From: Spirodela intermedia
Taxonomy: Eukaryota > Streptophyta > Magnoliopsida > Alismatales > Araceae
DNA length: 64,000 nt
Direction: 5' to 3'
NCBI GenBank assembly: GCA_902729315.2
Contig: LR746272.1
Coordinates: forward strand, 1,364,001-1,428,000
Shown here one piece after another: positions 35,645-48,803 of the stretch. A model generated the notes under the pieces. It did no database searches, was not told the origin of the DNA, and saw only the letters and a program-made list of their open reading frames with translations. Positions within the stretch are counted from its first letter, which is position 1. Each line of letters opens with the position of its first letter. Position numbers and translations under genes: made by a program.

Positions 35645-36888
35645 TAGTGTTGGGCCTAGTTGTCACGGGGGTCTGATAAGCCTACCTTTTTTTCTACCTT
35701 GGGTCGGCTGCAACCTTGCTAAACCAACATCTAGTAGTGTCACAAGGGTATGATTGCATTAGGGATATAAAGAGTTATTTTCATGTCTTGTAGAGTATAC
35801 ACTAGGGGGAACCTTTCCCTTCACTTGAGGATGTACCCCTCTAATAGGGAATGAGTTTCACACTCTTTGATCATAGTTATGGACACCCTTTAATATGCCA
35901 TTATAGTCCCCCACCAAATGTACACATCTCTTTGTGGGTGCAGTTGTTTCTCATTACGTACTGAAAATTACACCTTGTGTTGTGCCGCAGTGTGTACCTT
36001 ATGTCTTTATAACCTGTGCCATCCATGTACCATGCTTAATAGTAACTCGGTGTGTACCATGTTTGGAAATCACACATGTCTTGAACTTATGTGAGCACAC
36101 GTCTCCCCTCATTAAGACCTTTCCATAGGTAGGTAGGGCATGCCCTGCAACATGCCTTGTCTAGTACCCTCACCTTAGCTTAGGTAATGTCACAATGCAT
36201 CTCTTGTGCCTACATGCATGTGGAACTGCACACCCTTTAAGTGTGCACTGCAATCTCACGACCCACTGCCTAATTAATGATTTCATTGTCCTTGTATGAA
36301 CTTGAATGTTGAGGTAGTTTTTCATGAGACCCACCATAGAGATTAGCGCCATGTTGTGCTTTTGCTCTTTGGTATCTCTTGCCGATTGCTAAGGTAGTAG
36401 AGGTGCTGAGTCACCTTGAGTTGTCTGCATCTATCCCTCCTTGATCTTAGAGGTAGTAGAGGTGCCAATTGACGAGGTAGTAGTGGTGTCTCCCTTTAAG
36501 TTCAAAACTATCTCAACTTGATATTTGCACTGGGTGTGTAATGGTATGCCTTGAGGATGCCTTCTCTAGACATATTTCTCACTACCAATATAGGGCTTTA
36601 GCATTGAAATGTGAAAGGTTGATTGATTTGGCTAATATCTCAATGGTAGGTTGAGCCAATAGGCCCTCTCTCCCACTGTCCAAGATGTCAAATGGTCCAT
36701 TGTACATGTGGGATCATGTATGAATGACCATTGAACCTCTTGATGCTCTTGTCCATCATAGGCAGGTTGTAAAGCATCATTTGGTTGATAACTTGGTATT
36801 CTTTGTCATGTAAACTTTCATATAAGCTCTTTTTCCTTTGATATGACTTATGTATTAGTTCTTTGTGTGCCTCCTCTATATGCTTCAC
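35645..36888 (-). mobile_element. Gypsy-type LTR retrotransposon 3' fragment
   Basis: On the minus strand, 36888-36590 translates with breaks to a Gypsy integrase C-terminus: IEEAHKELIHKSYQRKKSLY, EYQVINQMMLYN, then GPFDILDSGRE and a region resembling PTIEI...INLSHF. Toward lower coordinates this should run into a 3' LTR. A TGTTGGGCC start at 35645 coincides with the loss of homology between RDR1 3' flanks A and B, so it is a candidate LTR end. The other LTR end and any target duplication were not resolved. Family assignment is by motif. Confidence 0.5.
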
Positions 36889-38978
36889 ATCTTCTCACAT
36901 GACTTGGTGTATGATGTCTTTATTATTATGAGTTAATAATTAAGTAATAATATAATTTAAATTTTAATTCATAATAAATATATTTATATTTATATTAAAT
37001 CATAAAAATCATTATTTAATTAGTTAATATATATATTTGGTTAATTATATAGTTTTATATAAATTTATATAATCATGTTTTTAAGATAAATAAAGATAAA
37101 TAAAATATAAATAAAAAATACAGGGGGCCTACAAGTGAGGCAAAAGTATAGTCAAGTAGAGTCGTGAGTAGGGGCCTTGAGTTTGTTAAGCATTAGTAGA
37201 GAATATGTGTGCATCATTCTCCTTTCAAGTCACTAGTGACTAGTCATACGTGAGGCAAAGAGTGGTCATACACATACGAAAAAGAGTTTGAATCTTGTAT
37301 TATTATATATCTATCTCAAAACTTTAAAAATAATTGATGTGAGACTAAATGGACATCATAACTTTCTCAAAGGTTTTCATTAATTTTAATACCTAAAATA
37401 TCTCTTATTTATGATAATGAGATCATTTTAATACCCTTATGACATCATTTTATAAGGATATTTCTGTACTTATTTCACTCTCTTTCATACAAGTGAGCGA
37501 TCGACAAGAGTTCAAATCTACTCAAAGTCTAAACTTATATTTTTATTTGATTAAATCATATTTTTTATATAAATTGTCTACTAATGATTCAGTCGCTAGA
37601 ATTACTCAATCATCGATGAAAATATCATCAATTTGATTTGTGTGAAGCATAATTACTAAAATTGTTGTATAATTATGGATAAAAAGATTGTCAATTTATC
37701 AAGTAAATTAATTGATCAACGAATAAGCATCATTGGAAAGAGGACAATCCATCATGAGACACATCACCACCTCTTGAGAACATTTTAGATGCAATGAATA
37801 GTCTTTTCTTATTGTGCAAACTTAAACATGAACCTCCCTAAGATGCTCCACCTCTATTTAATTATCAGGTGACAACTATTAGAGATCTACAAAATTATCA
37901 TTTTTTTATTTCACCAAGTGATAGTTGTTAGAGATGATTTGACAACTCACTTCATTGATTTCTAAACTTTACGAGAAGATCTAAAGAGTTCTCATATTGT
38001 CTATGACTAAAAAAAGTCATTGAGGTCATGGATATTATATGATAGTCTCATCAAACATTCAAGATTTTGATGCATTGTCATCCTAACAATTAAGATGTAA
38101 ACTTTGAAAGAAGATCTAGAGAATATTCAAATCATCTATGCCTAAAGAGAGACTTTGAAGCCTTAAATATTATTCGATCATTTTTTCAAATGCATAAAAT
38201 TACAACAATCATTGTCACAAGGTCATAACTCTACCTTTCCTACTTTCAATTTATTTTTGACTTCATTTAGTGATAATTCATGTAATTTAAAATTTCAAAA
38301 TTTTTCTTCATTTAATTACAATTATTCTAATTTTTACGAATCTTAATTTTATCAACTAAATCATATGTAATTACTTATCTAAGAACTATTGGATAGAACT
38401 TTGTTTCTGCCTAAATCACGTTCATTGGGGTGCTGATGTCATCTTAATGTACATACCTTTATTTTTATTTTTTTATAAATTTTAAATATATTTTATATTC
38501 ATTATTTAGTTAAAAAATTATAAAAATGTGTACTATTTTATATATTTTTAAAATACTAATATACATTATATTATATCATTATGATATATGTAGAAATTTC
38601 TCACTATTTTTTAAACCTTTTATTAAATTATAGTTTATTTATTTATTTTGAGATATTTTTTTAATTTAAATATTAATACATTTTAATTTATATATTTAAA
38701 ATTTATGTAATTTATTATACAACGATTAGGTCACATTAGTGCGGCACTTGCTAGAATAACACCTGCCAAATTTGTAACTCCAACAAACTTAGCAATCACT
38801 AGCTTATTATGAGTTCAAATGACATATTTTCTAGGACACATACTAGTGACATATGTCCAATACATGGATGGTCTAATGGTTGATTTTTTGATGTAGATTG
38901 TGTAAGGAGGTAGACTATCTATCTAGTCATCTAGTAGATCAAGAAGATTTTTCATATGTTCCTCATAAGTCACACTTG

Positions 38979-39044
38979 CATCATTTATATGTGATAAGTG
39001 ATGCATGCTAATACTACATCATTTAGATGTGATAAGTGATGCAT
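38979..39044. repeat. Two copies of a 28-bp direct repeat
   Basis: 38979-39006 and 39017-39044 are direct repeats with one mismatch (start CATCATTTA, end GTGATAAGTGATGCAT), 38 bp apart start to start. Confidence 0.8.
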
Positions 39045-40735
39045 AATTAGTATATTTGGCCCATTAGTACATGCTAAATGATATATATTTAATGAAAGAT
39101 CAAGTGAAGTACACTTTAGACTAATTGTGTGAAATACATGCTTAGTGTGTGATTTTTACATACTTTTATACTATATTTATATCTTAAATTTTCCTTGATT
39201 ATATGTTAAGATTATTTATTTGAAATTATTACCCTTAAGTATGTCATTTTTAAAATCAAAATTTAAAAGTTGGAATTTATTAGTTAGATAAAAAGTTCCT
39301 AATTTTTAGTGATTTTTCATAATATTTTTGGAGTATGTTTTGATGGATAATTATGAGCCTATTAAAGAATCTTATTTGTCTAAATTAAAATGATTTAGGA
39401 AATGGGCGAACATGCCCAAACAATTGGAAACAACTGAAAATGGCTGAAAAATAGGTGAAAAAATAGATGAAGAAATGGAAACTGATTCTCACTAAAAAAA
39501 ATAGTTTTGAATACATCGATTACTACAACTTAATGTAATATATTCTAGATCTAATTGGAGCATAAAAACTTTGGCTTTAGGATAAAAAAGGGAGATTTTT
39601 TTATCAATTTCTTATATTATCTTTGATAAATCTGATTTTTATATTGTTCTGAATTTATTTCTTCGATTTAGTCAAGTGACTGGTGAATGAATGGAATTAT
39701 CCATTTTGTATGCCCATCACTTTTTTTCAGAGGAGAAGCTTGATTTGGATCTATCTTCTATCCATTATTTGAGGTTTTTGAGTTTTTATTAGCCTTAATT
39801 TCATATGTAGAGTAGATTTTGCTAATAAAAAATGATTAATTTGTTTCAAATTTAGAATTAAATTATTTACCTCATCCCTAGTGTCAAAGGTGGAGTTTTT
39901 ATTTTTAATTGGTCCTAATTTTGTATTCTTAATGTTTTGATGTGTTCAATTGATTTAAACCTATTTACAATCCCTTTTCCTTACATTTTTTAGTTATCTT
40001 CAATTTTTTAAATAAATTATTTGTTTCTCTATTGGGGAGAGAATATGTTAATAGAGTCATTTCTCTCTCTTCACGTTCTTTGCTCTCTCTCCCTCTCTCT
40101 CTCTCTCTCTATCTTCATCTTATTTTCTTACTATCTATAAACTAGATTACTATTTTTTTCTTATTTTTATATAGATTAGATAATTCAAAATTGAGAACAA
40201 AATGGAGGAGCTGGGTCGAAGTTTTTTGAACACAAAATATCTTATTTATCCTCCCTTTCTGTTATTTATTTATTTTATTGATATTTTGATTTATTTAGAT
40301 ATCAAAATAAATTATCATCATTTGTTATCTTCCTTGTGGATAAGACTTGAACTCTCCATAATTACTTGATTTGTCTTAAAGTGAATTCAATTTTATAATT
40401 TTTAAAGTTATCATCTCTAAATATGACTTAGAGATGACCACATGTCTTGTGTACCTCCACTTGTGTGCATGCTGCACCCATGCATGCTCATGCACCAATG
40501 TTTGTGCCCATATGTGCCACAATGATTGCCCTTGACCCTATGCTTTTCCACATTGTGCTAGTTGACTCTTCTGTGAGTGTTGCACCCATCGTGCACACTT
40601 ACATAGGCACCCTTGTCTCGGTCAACCAAATATCTGCATGAGCAAGTTGTCTCTACTCACCTTCTGAAGTGTGTCGAGGAGGAATTTGTTATCCCACCTC
40701 TACATTTGTCTAATTTGGAGTGCAAGCAATATCTT

Positions 40736-40893
40736 AACACCCCTCTCAGCCCTCTCTGTACTTTAGAAATGAATATGAGACTACTCACCTTCAAGAAGAA
40801 CATGCAAATAGGAGAACACCCCTCTCAGCCCCCTATATTCTAGAAACAAAATAGAGACTAGGCTCACCTACAAAAAGAATGTGTTAATCAGGG
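40736..40893. repeat. Degenerate 79-bp tandem repeat
   Basis: Units start at 40736 and 40815 with AACACCCCTCTCAGCC, and a third start (AACACATCACC) is at 40894, keeping the 79-bp period. The two full units differ at many sites in the middle. Confidence 0.7.
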
Positions 40894-43171
40894 AACACAT
40901 CACCTAATAATGTGCTAAGAAGTTTATATTGATTATGGTGTCAAAGTTGTTCAATATGAGAACTTAGAGGTCTAACTTGTTGGGTTTAGTGTGGCTAAGT
41001 GAAGTACTAAGAGGGAGGTGAATTTGTTTCCTACATTTTCTAATTATGTTGTATATATATCAGAACACATATTAATATAACTTATGAACTATTACAACTT
41101 AATCTAAGACTCTTATCTTTGTCATGTTGTCACTCTGATGTCTCACTTTGATGATATCTAAAGACAACAGCAAGGTATAATTTTTTTCAAAAAACAACAT
41201 TTTTCATGAACAAATTTTTGTTCTTAGTACATTAGCTTTACCTTATCTCTACTCATCACCTTGGTTACCTTAGGGCTAATGGAGAGAAACAACCTTCATC
41301 ATAATTGTTTAAGTTGATTATTATTGTAGATGATTGAGTAGGGTAAAATTCTGATTCATTCTTTAAAATTTTCTACTCTAATGATTGTTGAACGTGATAT
41401 CTTGCATCAAGATTTGCAACTGATTGAAAAATATTTTTATGTTAAAGGATCATCATGAAAAAATATCTTGCATGTAATATATGAATTAAAGTATCCTCAT
41501 ACTCACATGACTACAATGATATAAATCAATAAATTATGTTAAAGGTCATCTCTTTTCATCAATCCTTAAGGTAACTTAGGTGTTGAGTGAAGAGAGGGTT
41601 AGGCTAAGACATGAAGTATAGAAAGTCAAAGAAGTTTTATCTGAGGAGATAAGTGTATTGATTAGACATTAGGCATTGAGAGTCAAAAATTATAGATGAG
41701 GGGTGTGACATCTGTAGAGATAGAACATATATATTTTTCAACAATCATTTATATCTCTAGAAGAAAATAATAAAATATAGTAACAAGATACTTTAGGACT
41801 AAAATGTAGCATGGTAAAGGGTGAATTAGTGTAAAAACTTGTGTTCCTCATAATGACCTCATGATGAAAAGAGAAATGACTTAAGTTAATGTGCACATAT
41901 ATTTGAGAGATTGTGTTAAGATGCATATTGACACGTACATGCAGACATAACAATAAAATATAATAGAAAAAATATAAGAAATAAATTGACTCTTCCTTCT
42001 TAGTACTTAGTCAGAACAAATTCAGTAGACACTAATTTAGTGAATAAGCCTTGTTGTCAAGAGATTATTGATTCTCTTAACAATTTGGTAGTCGCACATT
42101 CAAATATTTACTTTGCAATGCATCTTGTGAGTTATTTATGTTCAGCCCCTCACTCAATTAATTAGGCTGTGGTGTTATGTATTATTTGTTATCTTCATTC
42201 ACTCTTTGTGGTTTTATTGATGATAATTGAACTAGTGATATAAATGAACATGAATATATTTTGTCTCACAAGTATCTCATTTTCTAAGAAAAGTAAGAAA
42301 TATATTATTTGCACCTAGCACCATTAAAATGGAATATTGAGCAATGGAATCAACAACATTGAAAATAATTTGGCTTTGTTGCCTACTTTAAAATATGGGA
42401 GCATCACACTCTACTCCCAACTCCTCACTATTTTGATAACTAGTGCCGCACAAATTACCCATAATTCAAAATTTCGTAAGTGCATGAAAGATTTGAGATT
42501 AACTTCCACGTTGTTCAGCATCATCTTCAGCTTGGCACTCATAGCTTGTCTTCTGTTCTATTGTCTCAATAGTTGTCTGATTTCATTACCAACAGCTTGT
42601 ACCACATTTCATTTTCAATTTCTTCTAGACAAATTCTTGATGATTATCTCATTGTAAGTTGGAGGGAGAAGCATTAGAGTGATAGACATATTACAGCCTA
42701 AGAGACTCAGTTATGTCATCCTATTTGCCATATTACAAATAGAATAATCCCGGGCTCATTATGTGCGGACGATTTACCACCTTTCTTCCTCTATCTCGAT
42801 GACTCCTTTCCTCTACTCCTCGACGTTATTTCTTTCTCTTTCCCATTTATAAGATTATGCATCTCCAGGTATGGAGGGGTGGCCCGTTTAGAGGATAATG
42901 AGTCTGCAGATATGCGCCCGCGTGCAGGCATAGTTTGGGACGGTGTTCAGACAGCGACTGGGATCTGCTACACGGGACTGGCAAAGAGAGAAAGGCGGCG
43001 GTCGGCTGGGAAGAAGAACAAAACGTGGGCTCGTGGACGCACGCTGACTTGGAGATCCATCAGAAGAAGGATTCGAAATTTTATTGAACTCGGCCCAGAT
43101 ATACATTTTAAACGACCGTCTGAATAGTAGGATATTTCAAGAATACGCACGCATGGACTTCTGGGGTAACC

Positions 43172-44266
43172 TCAGCCCTGCTCTGATCTCCCGCATGGTC
43201 GGAGGGTGTTGGCGTACGAACAGATGTGGGAACCGCACCCAGGTGTGCAACTGATCAACCTCGGGCCTTCGCCGCTGTGCATGTCGTAGACGTAGACGTA
43301 CTCCTCCGCCGTGAAGACGAGGATGTCACCATTGACCAGAGAGAACCCTCCGACGGGCCTCGGCTCAAGCCCCATGGAGGCCATGCTCACCTGGAGGGCC
43401 CGCTCCTCCCACACCCACCGCTCGGGGTCCTTCATGTCCCAGATGGTGAACTCGGATGCCCCGTTGTAGACGACCAGGCTGAGGAGAGAGCCGCTGCCGG
43501 AGCCTGCGATCTCTATGTCGCCGTCGTCCGAAGCGAGGACAGCCTTCTCCGGCAGCGATAGGATCTTGGAGCTCCCGACTCTGACGTCGACGGCAACGAT
43601 GTAGGGGGGGTGTTGGCTGATGTATCCCCCGCAGGTTGAGGCGAAGTAGATGAGCCCGTTGGACGCGACGACGGGGTGGCCGACCTTGATGTTTCTTGGG
43701 CCTACGAAGACGTTGTCGCTCACCAGCTTCCACCTCCGCTCCAACGAAGAGTAGAGCCAGCACTCCAGGAATGAGCTCCAGTAGTCGGTCGGGGTGACGC
43801 AGACCACGTCCACGTCGACGCCGTCGCCGAGGACGGCGGCGCCGGCGCTCATGTTGTTGAGGATCTTCGCGTCGCCTGGCAGCCCCAGGGGCAACGACGT
43901 CCGCCGGGCGGGATTGTAGAGCAATAGCCTCGAGGAGGCCGGGCCCTCCTGCCCATCCTCGAGCAGGACGACCAGCCCGCCGTCGGACCCGAGAATCGTC
44001 TTATTGCGGTCGCTCAGCAACTGGACCGACTCGGGGGGCACGCCGGAGCTCTGGTCCGTAAACACCAGCTGGGACCGCCCGAAATAGCCGCGCAGGAAGA
44101 CGCCGGCGTCACCCTGCGCGCGGCGAGCCTGCCGGAGGTCGAAGGACAGGCTCAGGGTGGCGGCGTGGAAGCCCTTGCAGAGGCTCCGGCATCTGGCCAC
44201 CTGCTTCGCCGGCAGCCACGAGAGGATCTCGCTGCAGATTTCGTCGGGTAGGTTTGCGCAGTCCAT
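43172..44266 (-). CDS. F-box protein with kelch/FBA-like C-terminus
   Basis: Single-exon frame of 364 aa. F-box proteins bind SKP1 and present substrates to an SCF ubiquitin ligase. The N-terminal F-box spans about residues 4-45 (LPDEICSEILSWLPAKQVARCRS followed by LCKGFHAA). The rest looks like the beta-propeller type interaction region of plant F-box proteins, with LLYNPARR near residue 110 and blades such as WLYSSLERRWKLVSD. The substrate is unknown. I chose the ATG at 44266 (GACCATGGAC, strong context) over the in-frame ATG at 44365. The longer form adds 33 residues outside the F-box, and a weak TATA-like CTTATATCC at about 44310 lies between the two ATGs. GC-rich with strong GC3, unlike the AT-rich flanks. 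It sits alone in the spacer between the two duplicated blocks, with no counterpart elsewhere in the window. Confidence 0.88.
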   Translation of the reverse strand: MDCANLPDEICSEILSWLPAKQVARCRSLCKGFHAATLSLSFDLRQARRAQGDAGVFLRGYFGRSQLVFTDQSSGVPPESVQLLSDRNKTILGSDGGLVVLLEDGQEGPASSRLLLYNPARRTSLPLGLPGDAKILNNMSAGAAVLGDGVDVDVVCVTPTDYWSSFLECWLYSSLERRWKLVSDNVFVGPRNIKVGHPVVASNGLIYFASTCGGYISQHPPYIVAVDVRVGSSKILSLPEKAVLASDDGDIEIAGSGSGSLLSLVVYNGASEFTIWDMKDPERWVWEERALQVSMASMGLEPRPVGGFSLVNGDILVFTAEEYVYVYDMHSGEGPRLISCTPGCGSHICSYANTLRPCGRSEQG

Positions 44267-44523
44267 GGTCGAAGAGAAGAGGGCGGTGGCGGAGGGTTGG
44301 AAGAGAACGGGATATAAGAAGGCGAGATAGTTCCTTTCTTCCCGCCAAAACCTGTTAACTCTCATACCCCGCGGACGTTAGAGGGCGGCGGGAAATTTGA
44401 AACGCACGGCTGCAGGAGGACGGACGGTGTTTACAGTTTCCAATTTGCTGTTACCTCACCGACACTAGCCTCCCTCCCCGCCGAATCCTTCGCCTTGCGT
44501 AACAGATTGAGGGGATCACAGAG

Positions 44524-44524
<1 letters not shown>

Positions 44525-44563
<39 letters not shown>
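44525..44563. repeat. (GA)n microsatellite
   Basis: GA dinucleotide array about 260 bp upstream of the F-box start codon, followed by GAGG-rich purine runs to about 44780. Confidence 0.9.
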
Positions 44564-44565
<2 letters not shown>

Positions 44566-47068
44566 TGTCTCTCTCTTCATCTCTCTTCGCCCTGAAACAG
44601 TTAAGTCTCCGCTTTTTTCGTTCCTTCACGGTTGTTCTGCCTCCCAAAGCGGGTGCAATGGCGGGAGGGAGAGAGAGTCGTTCAGTTGAGCGCGACAGGA
44701 GAGCAACGACAGGGAGAGAGGGAGGGAGGGAGGGAGGGAAGGTGGGATTTCAAGAGATAGAGAGACGGAGAGAGAGCCAAATGGGGGTAGGGAAAATAGG
44801 TAACGGTTGGCAATAAAATTTAAAATTTCAAGTGGGGCGAGATGTAGGCATAAAGAGTCTAAGCTCTTCAAAGGCATCGGCAGGCTAATGGGCCAACAAA
44901 CTGGGCGGTCAAGCCAATTTTTTCTGGGCCACAGGAAAAGATATCCGTTCGAAAATCTGGCTCGACCGTTGAGAAAATGCCATCTGATATCATGATAATC
45001 ATGTTAATGGAAAGACTCACTAAGTTAGAGACAAATTTGATGAAGCTGGTGAGAAAATATATTATATGATTTAGAAAATAGATGAAGGTTTAGAAGCCAA
45101 TAGGCAAAACTAATTACTAATTCTTGTCCAATAAGTAACCATGCTCCCATCGATAGTGATAATTATTTAGAAATTTTTTTAATTGTAGATCATGAGATTT
45201 GTGTTAAAAATAGATCAAATCATTCATATCGATTTGACTTTTAATGACATTATATTAATTTATATATTTTAAGAGTTCAACTATAGGTTTCAAATTGTGT
45301 GTATTGTTTAACCAGCAATGATCTGTGCTCTCCAAGATTCAACACTATTATCATTTCTTATGAACCAGAGACTGTTATATGACATTTTATCTCCCTTCTT
45401 ATATATTTAATGATAAATATTTAACACCATGTAACTAGTCAAACAATTTCTTCATGTCAAATATAAGATAAAAGAAGCCTTGACAACTAACATATAGTTG
45501 GAGTGATTTTTCCACCTTCTTTTAAAAGAGGACAAAAATGTCGTAAGACATCTCAAAATGAGGAACGTCTTTGAAGATCCATAGACTCTATTGTACACAT
45601 GTCACTCATGTTAGAAAGTATAGTTTTCCATTTTTGAGGAAAAACATCAATCTAAGCTAGCACCAATAAATGCATACATAAGATGATGTCAAAGTCATCT
45701 ATTGATTAGAGCATAAAATTCACCGTACTCTTCCACATTTTTATCTCTAACTAGCCCACCCACTTTGCACTAGTTGTGATGATATTGAGTTAAACTTTAT
45801 TTGGAGAAAATTATCTACGTGGACATAAACAAATGATTTAGGTTCACATCACAAGGTTAATACACACATCATGTGGACTAGAGATAATGCTACATTTTTA
45901 TGTGTTAATCCACGTTATATCTTTATAATTACTGCATTAATTCATAGACAAGTGCATGGTTAGGAGGCTAATCCAAGAAAAATGTGTTTTGACTCATTAA
46001 TATGAATTTCAACTAATATATGTCGTTTAGATGCATAAGATTTCATTTTAATCTCTGAATTGTATGTTGAGATATTTATTAACATGATTCACGTGACTTT
46101 AATCACTATTTATGAATTTTTGGATTTTTCAAGGCATTTATCTGAATTTTCCATAATTTTCTGCAGTTTAAAGTTTTACGAGATTTTTTGGTAAATTTTC
46201 GGAAGAATTTTAATTTCTATGAATTTATGTGAAATAATTTTTAAAAATAAGAAAAATTAAGACAAATGGGGATTCAAATCAGAAACATTTGGGGAGAAGA
46301 TTTTCAAGTCCAAACAGAATGGACAGCACTAGGGCACGGACAGCCCCTTTCAACGAGACGGAGAGAGGAGTTGAATGTGATGATGGCTGTGTTGTGAGGT
46401 CCCCTTCTATGTGACAGGCAGTGGAGCATCTGGGCTCGGCGGTAGTGACGCTCATGGTGATGACAGCGGCTGTGAGTTCCTCTCTAGCATGACAACAATT
46501 AGAGGATCTATTTCTTACCTCAACACAGGGCTGCAAGATATGTCAAGTTGCAGATTGATCCTTAGCACAGCGTAGAGTCATAGGGTGCTCTCAACTACAC
46601 ATCGGAGACCAATTCCTTCATCTTCCCCTTCCTAGTGGGTGACAGACGTTGGGCTTCATCAACTGCATCCATTGGAGCAGCAGCACAAAGCTCCTTGGGT
46701 GGAACAGGACGTGCATCCACTCTTGGACTCAGCACGAAGACTTCAGGAGTGATCAAGTTGTGCATCGGAGACTTCGATCTCTAGCCTCAGCGCGGCGCCA
46801 AAAACCTATCAAGTCATGCCCCAGAAATTGAGTTTTGCTTCTATTTTTGTTGTTTTAATTAATTTCAACCATTCAATTGATCAGGGTTCGAGCTTTTTTG
46901 GATTTCGAACTTGGGTCCTTACGATATTTCTATAAATCTTTGATTTGACATTTTACTGGTAGAATTCTGTCCATCTGCATCATCATGGTAAAAGAGCTTC
47001 CACCGACTGTCCCCCCTCTCTGTGATTCCCCCTTTTCTCTTATTGAACCGCATGTCCTAGCGGCCCAC

Positions 47069-47109
<41 letters not shown>

Positions 47110-47734
47110 CATACACAACCTTTGACTCAGTCAATGTTGCCTATTTTTAAAGTATTTTTTTATGCTTACTTATCAATAAATAAATACACAAATAATTTAT
47201 AAGATTCTAAAACTTTTATATGTCTATAAGAAAAAATAAAACTCAAAAAATATTAAATTAACCTTTATTATTCTACAATTTCATTCTTTGTATTATCTTA
47301 GATCTTACATGAACTTTTAAATAATCAAAATGACACTTGGTTTTATCACTCTTCCCTATGGAATGTCATGTTTTCATCATTAGATTAAAAAATATATTTT
47401 TCAGTGAAATCGGCTTATAAATTTTAAATTTGACGCATTTTATAACAATGCCTAAAGTGCACATCAAGTATCATATGATATTACTATAGTGTTGTAGTTT
47501 TACACATCGAATCTCGTCCCTCCATACAAGGGGTCTCACATCCTCCAGTATGTGGTAAATCTAACTTCAAAGAGTTAGTATCAAGGTACCAATTGATAAG
47601 GCCTTAGAACTTAGCATTCCAACGTACCTATGCAAACTTGGGTGTAGTGAAGAATGTGTCAACTTGGTTTGCTTTGCTACCTCCAGTGGATTGGATGGTT
47701 GTTGTCGCATCACTAACTTGAACAGTGAGTAGCC
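44564..47734. other. Spacer upstream of MAP70 pseudogene
   Basis: Mostly AT-rich, with no gene recognised. A less AT-rich patch at about 46290-46810 has short recurring phrases such as CATCGGAGAC and CAAGTTG, but its frames match nothing. A CT array lies at 47071-47107. Around 47575 the sequence TTAGTATCAAGGTACCA is vaguely like a retroelement primer-binding site; too weak to call. Confidence 0.5.
47071..47107. repeat. (CT)n microsatellite
   Basis: Uninterrupted CT array in the spacer about 0.65 kb before the MAP70 pseudogene. Confidence 0.9.
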
Positions 47735-48803
47735 TTGATTTTAACTATTGATGATATGGACTTCATGAAGCACAAAATGATTATGACATGCCTCCTATTA
47801 AAACCATCATGGCTGTTCTTAAGGCTGATATCAAGCTTACTTGACCTGAGACATTTTTTCTCTATTGATAGTTAAGTACCAAATGATTTCTAATATTTTG
47901 AGTTTAATGATTCTTGAACTCACCTCTTTTGTTTTCTGACCTTTTTATTCTCTTTTTATTCCCTTAAATTATATTTTATTTATCTTTTCAACATGATTCA
48001 TGAATTTAATGATATTATGGATTTTTTGCCATTTATTCATGCCTACTTTTTTACGACTATTATAAAATTTCCATTTGTTTAGTAATTATGAGTTGTGTTG
48101 GCAACATGCTATTTCTTTTCTTTTATTAAGTATTGGTTACATGTAGATTAAAAAGCTTCAAATTGACAACGAAATGCAACATCTGCATGTTAAATAAAAG
48201 GATTATATAGAGATAGTCTTATTCAAAAGAGGAAAGAATTATAGAGATAGTTTTAGCAAACATCTATACGATGGATAATCTTTCTAAATATGAAGTAGGT
48301 GTTAGTGAATAATATTGATATTTTTCATGTAATATGCATCTTCCTTCAAGTTCTCTTAGTTCAATATTGTGACATATTTCACTAATGTTGTTAGTTCATT
48401 ATTTTGAGCATGTTGACTTTTTTTTACTATGAAGAAAATATGATATTGGACAAATTGCATGAACAAAAAGTTGAGAAAGTTGAAAAAATTTATCCAAAAG
48501 GATAGATGTTGAACTTTTGAAAGGAGTGTAGCTGAAAACGTTGTGCAGGACTAAAACGCCATGTTCAGGAGATCAAAAAAGTTTGTTATCCGTCATAAAT
48601 ATCTTGTTACATAATATTTTAAGGTCATGATATCAACAACGTGGCAAAATTATTTTACTGTATTTCTGTATTTTTTTGTTTTTCATTAGAGGAGATCAAA
48701 GCTCTATTAGAAATTATAAGGGGCTAAGGTTACTTCACACATGGTTGCAGGTGTTGTGGCTAACAAATGGAAAGCAATTACAAAGTCAGGCCCATAGAAC
48801 AAC

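Larger units (their letters stand above)
36889..42878. other. AT-rich spacer, probably decayed transposon sequence
   Basis: About 6 kb of very AT-rich DNA with frequent stops in all frames and no gene recognised. Low-complexity AT stretches lie at 36920-37100 and 38450-38720. Around 37975 and 38107 two imperfect copies of a roughly 130-bp unit can be seen. Small repeats at 38979-39044 and 40736-40893 are listed separately. Sequence near 41010 (AGTACTAAGAGGGAGGTGAA) resembles retroelement termini, but I cannot place an element. Confidence 0.5.

Noticed and set aside
47565-47600. Primer-binding-site-like TTAGTATCAAGGTACCA
   Set aside because: The match to the initiator-tRNA site is poor and no LTR or gag follows before the MAP70 remnant.
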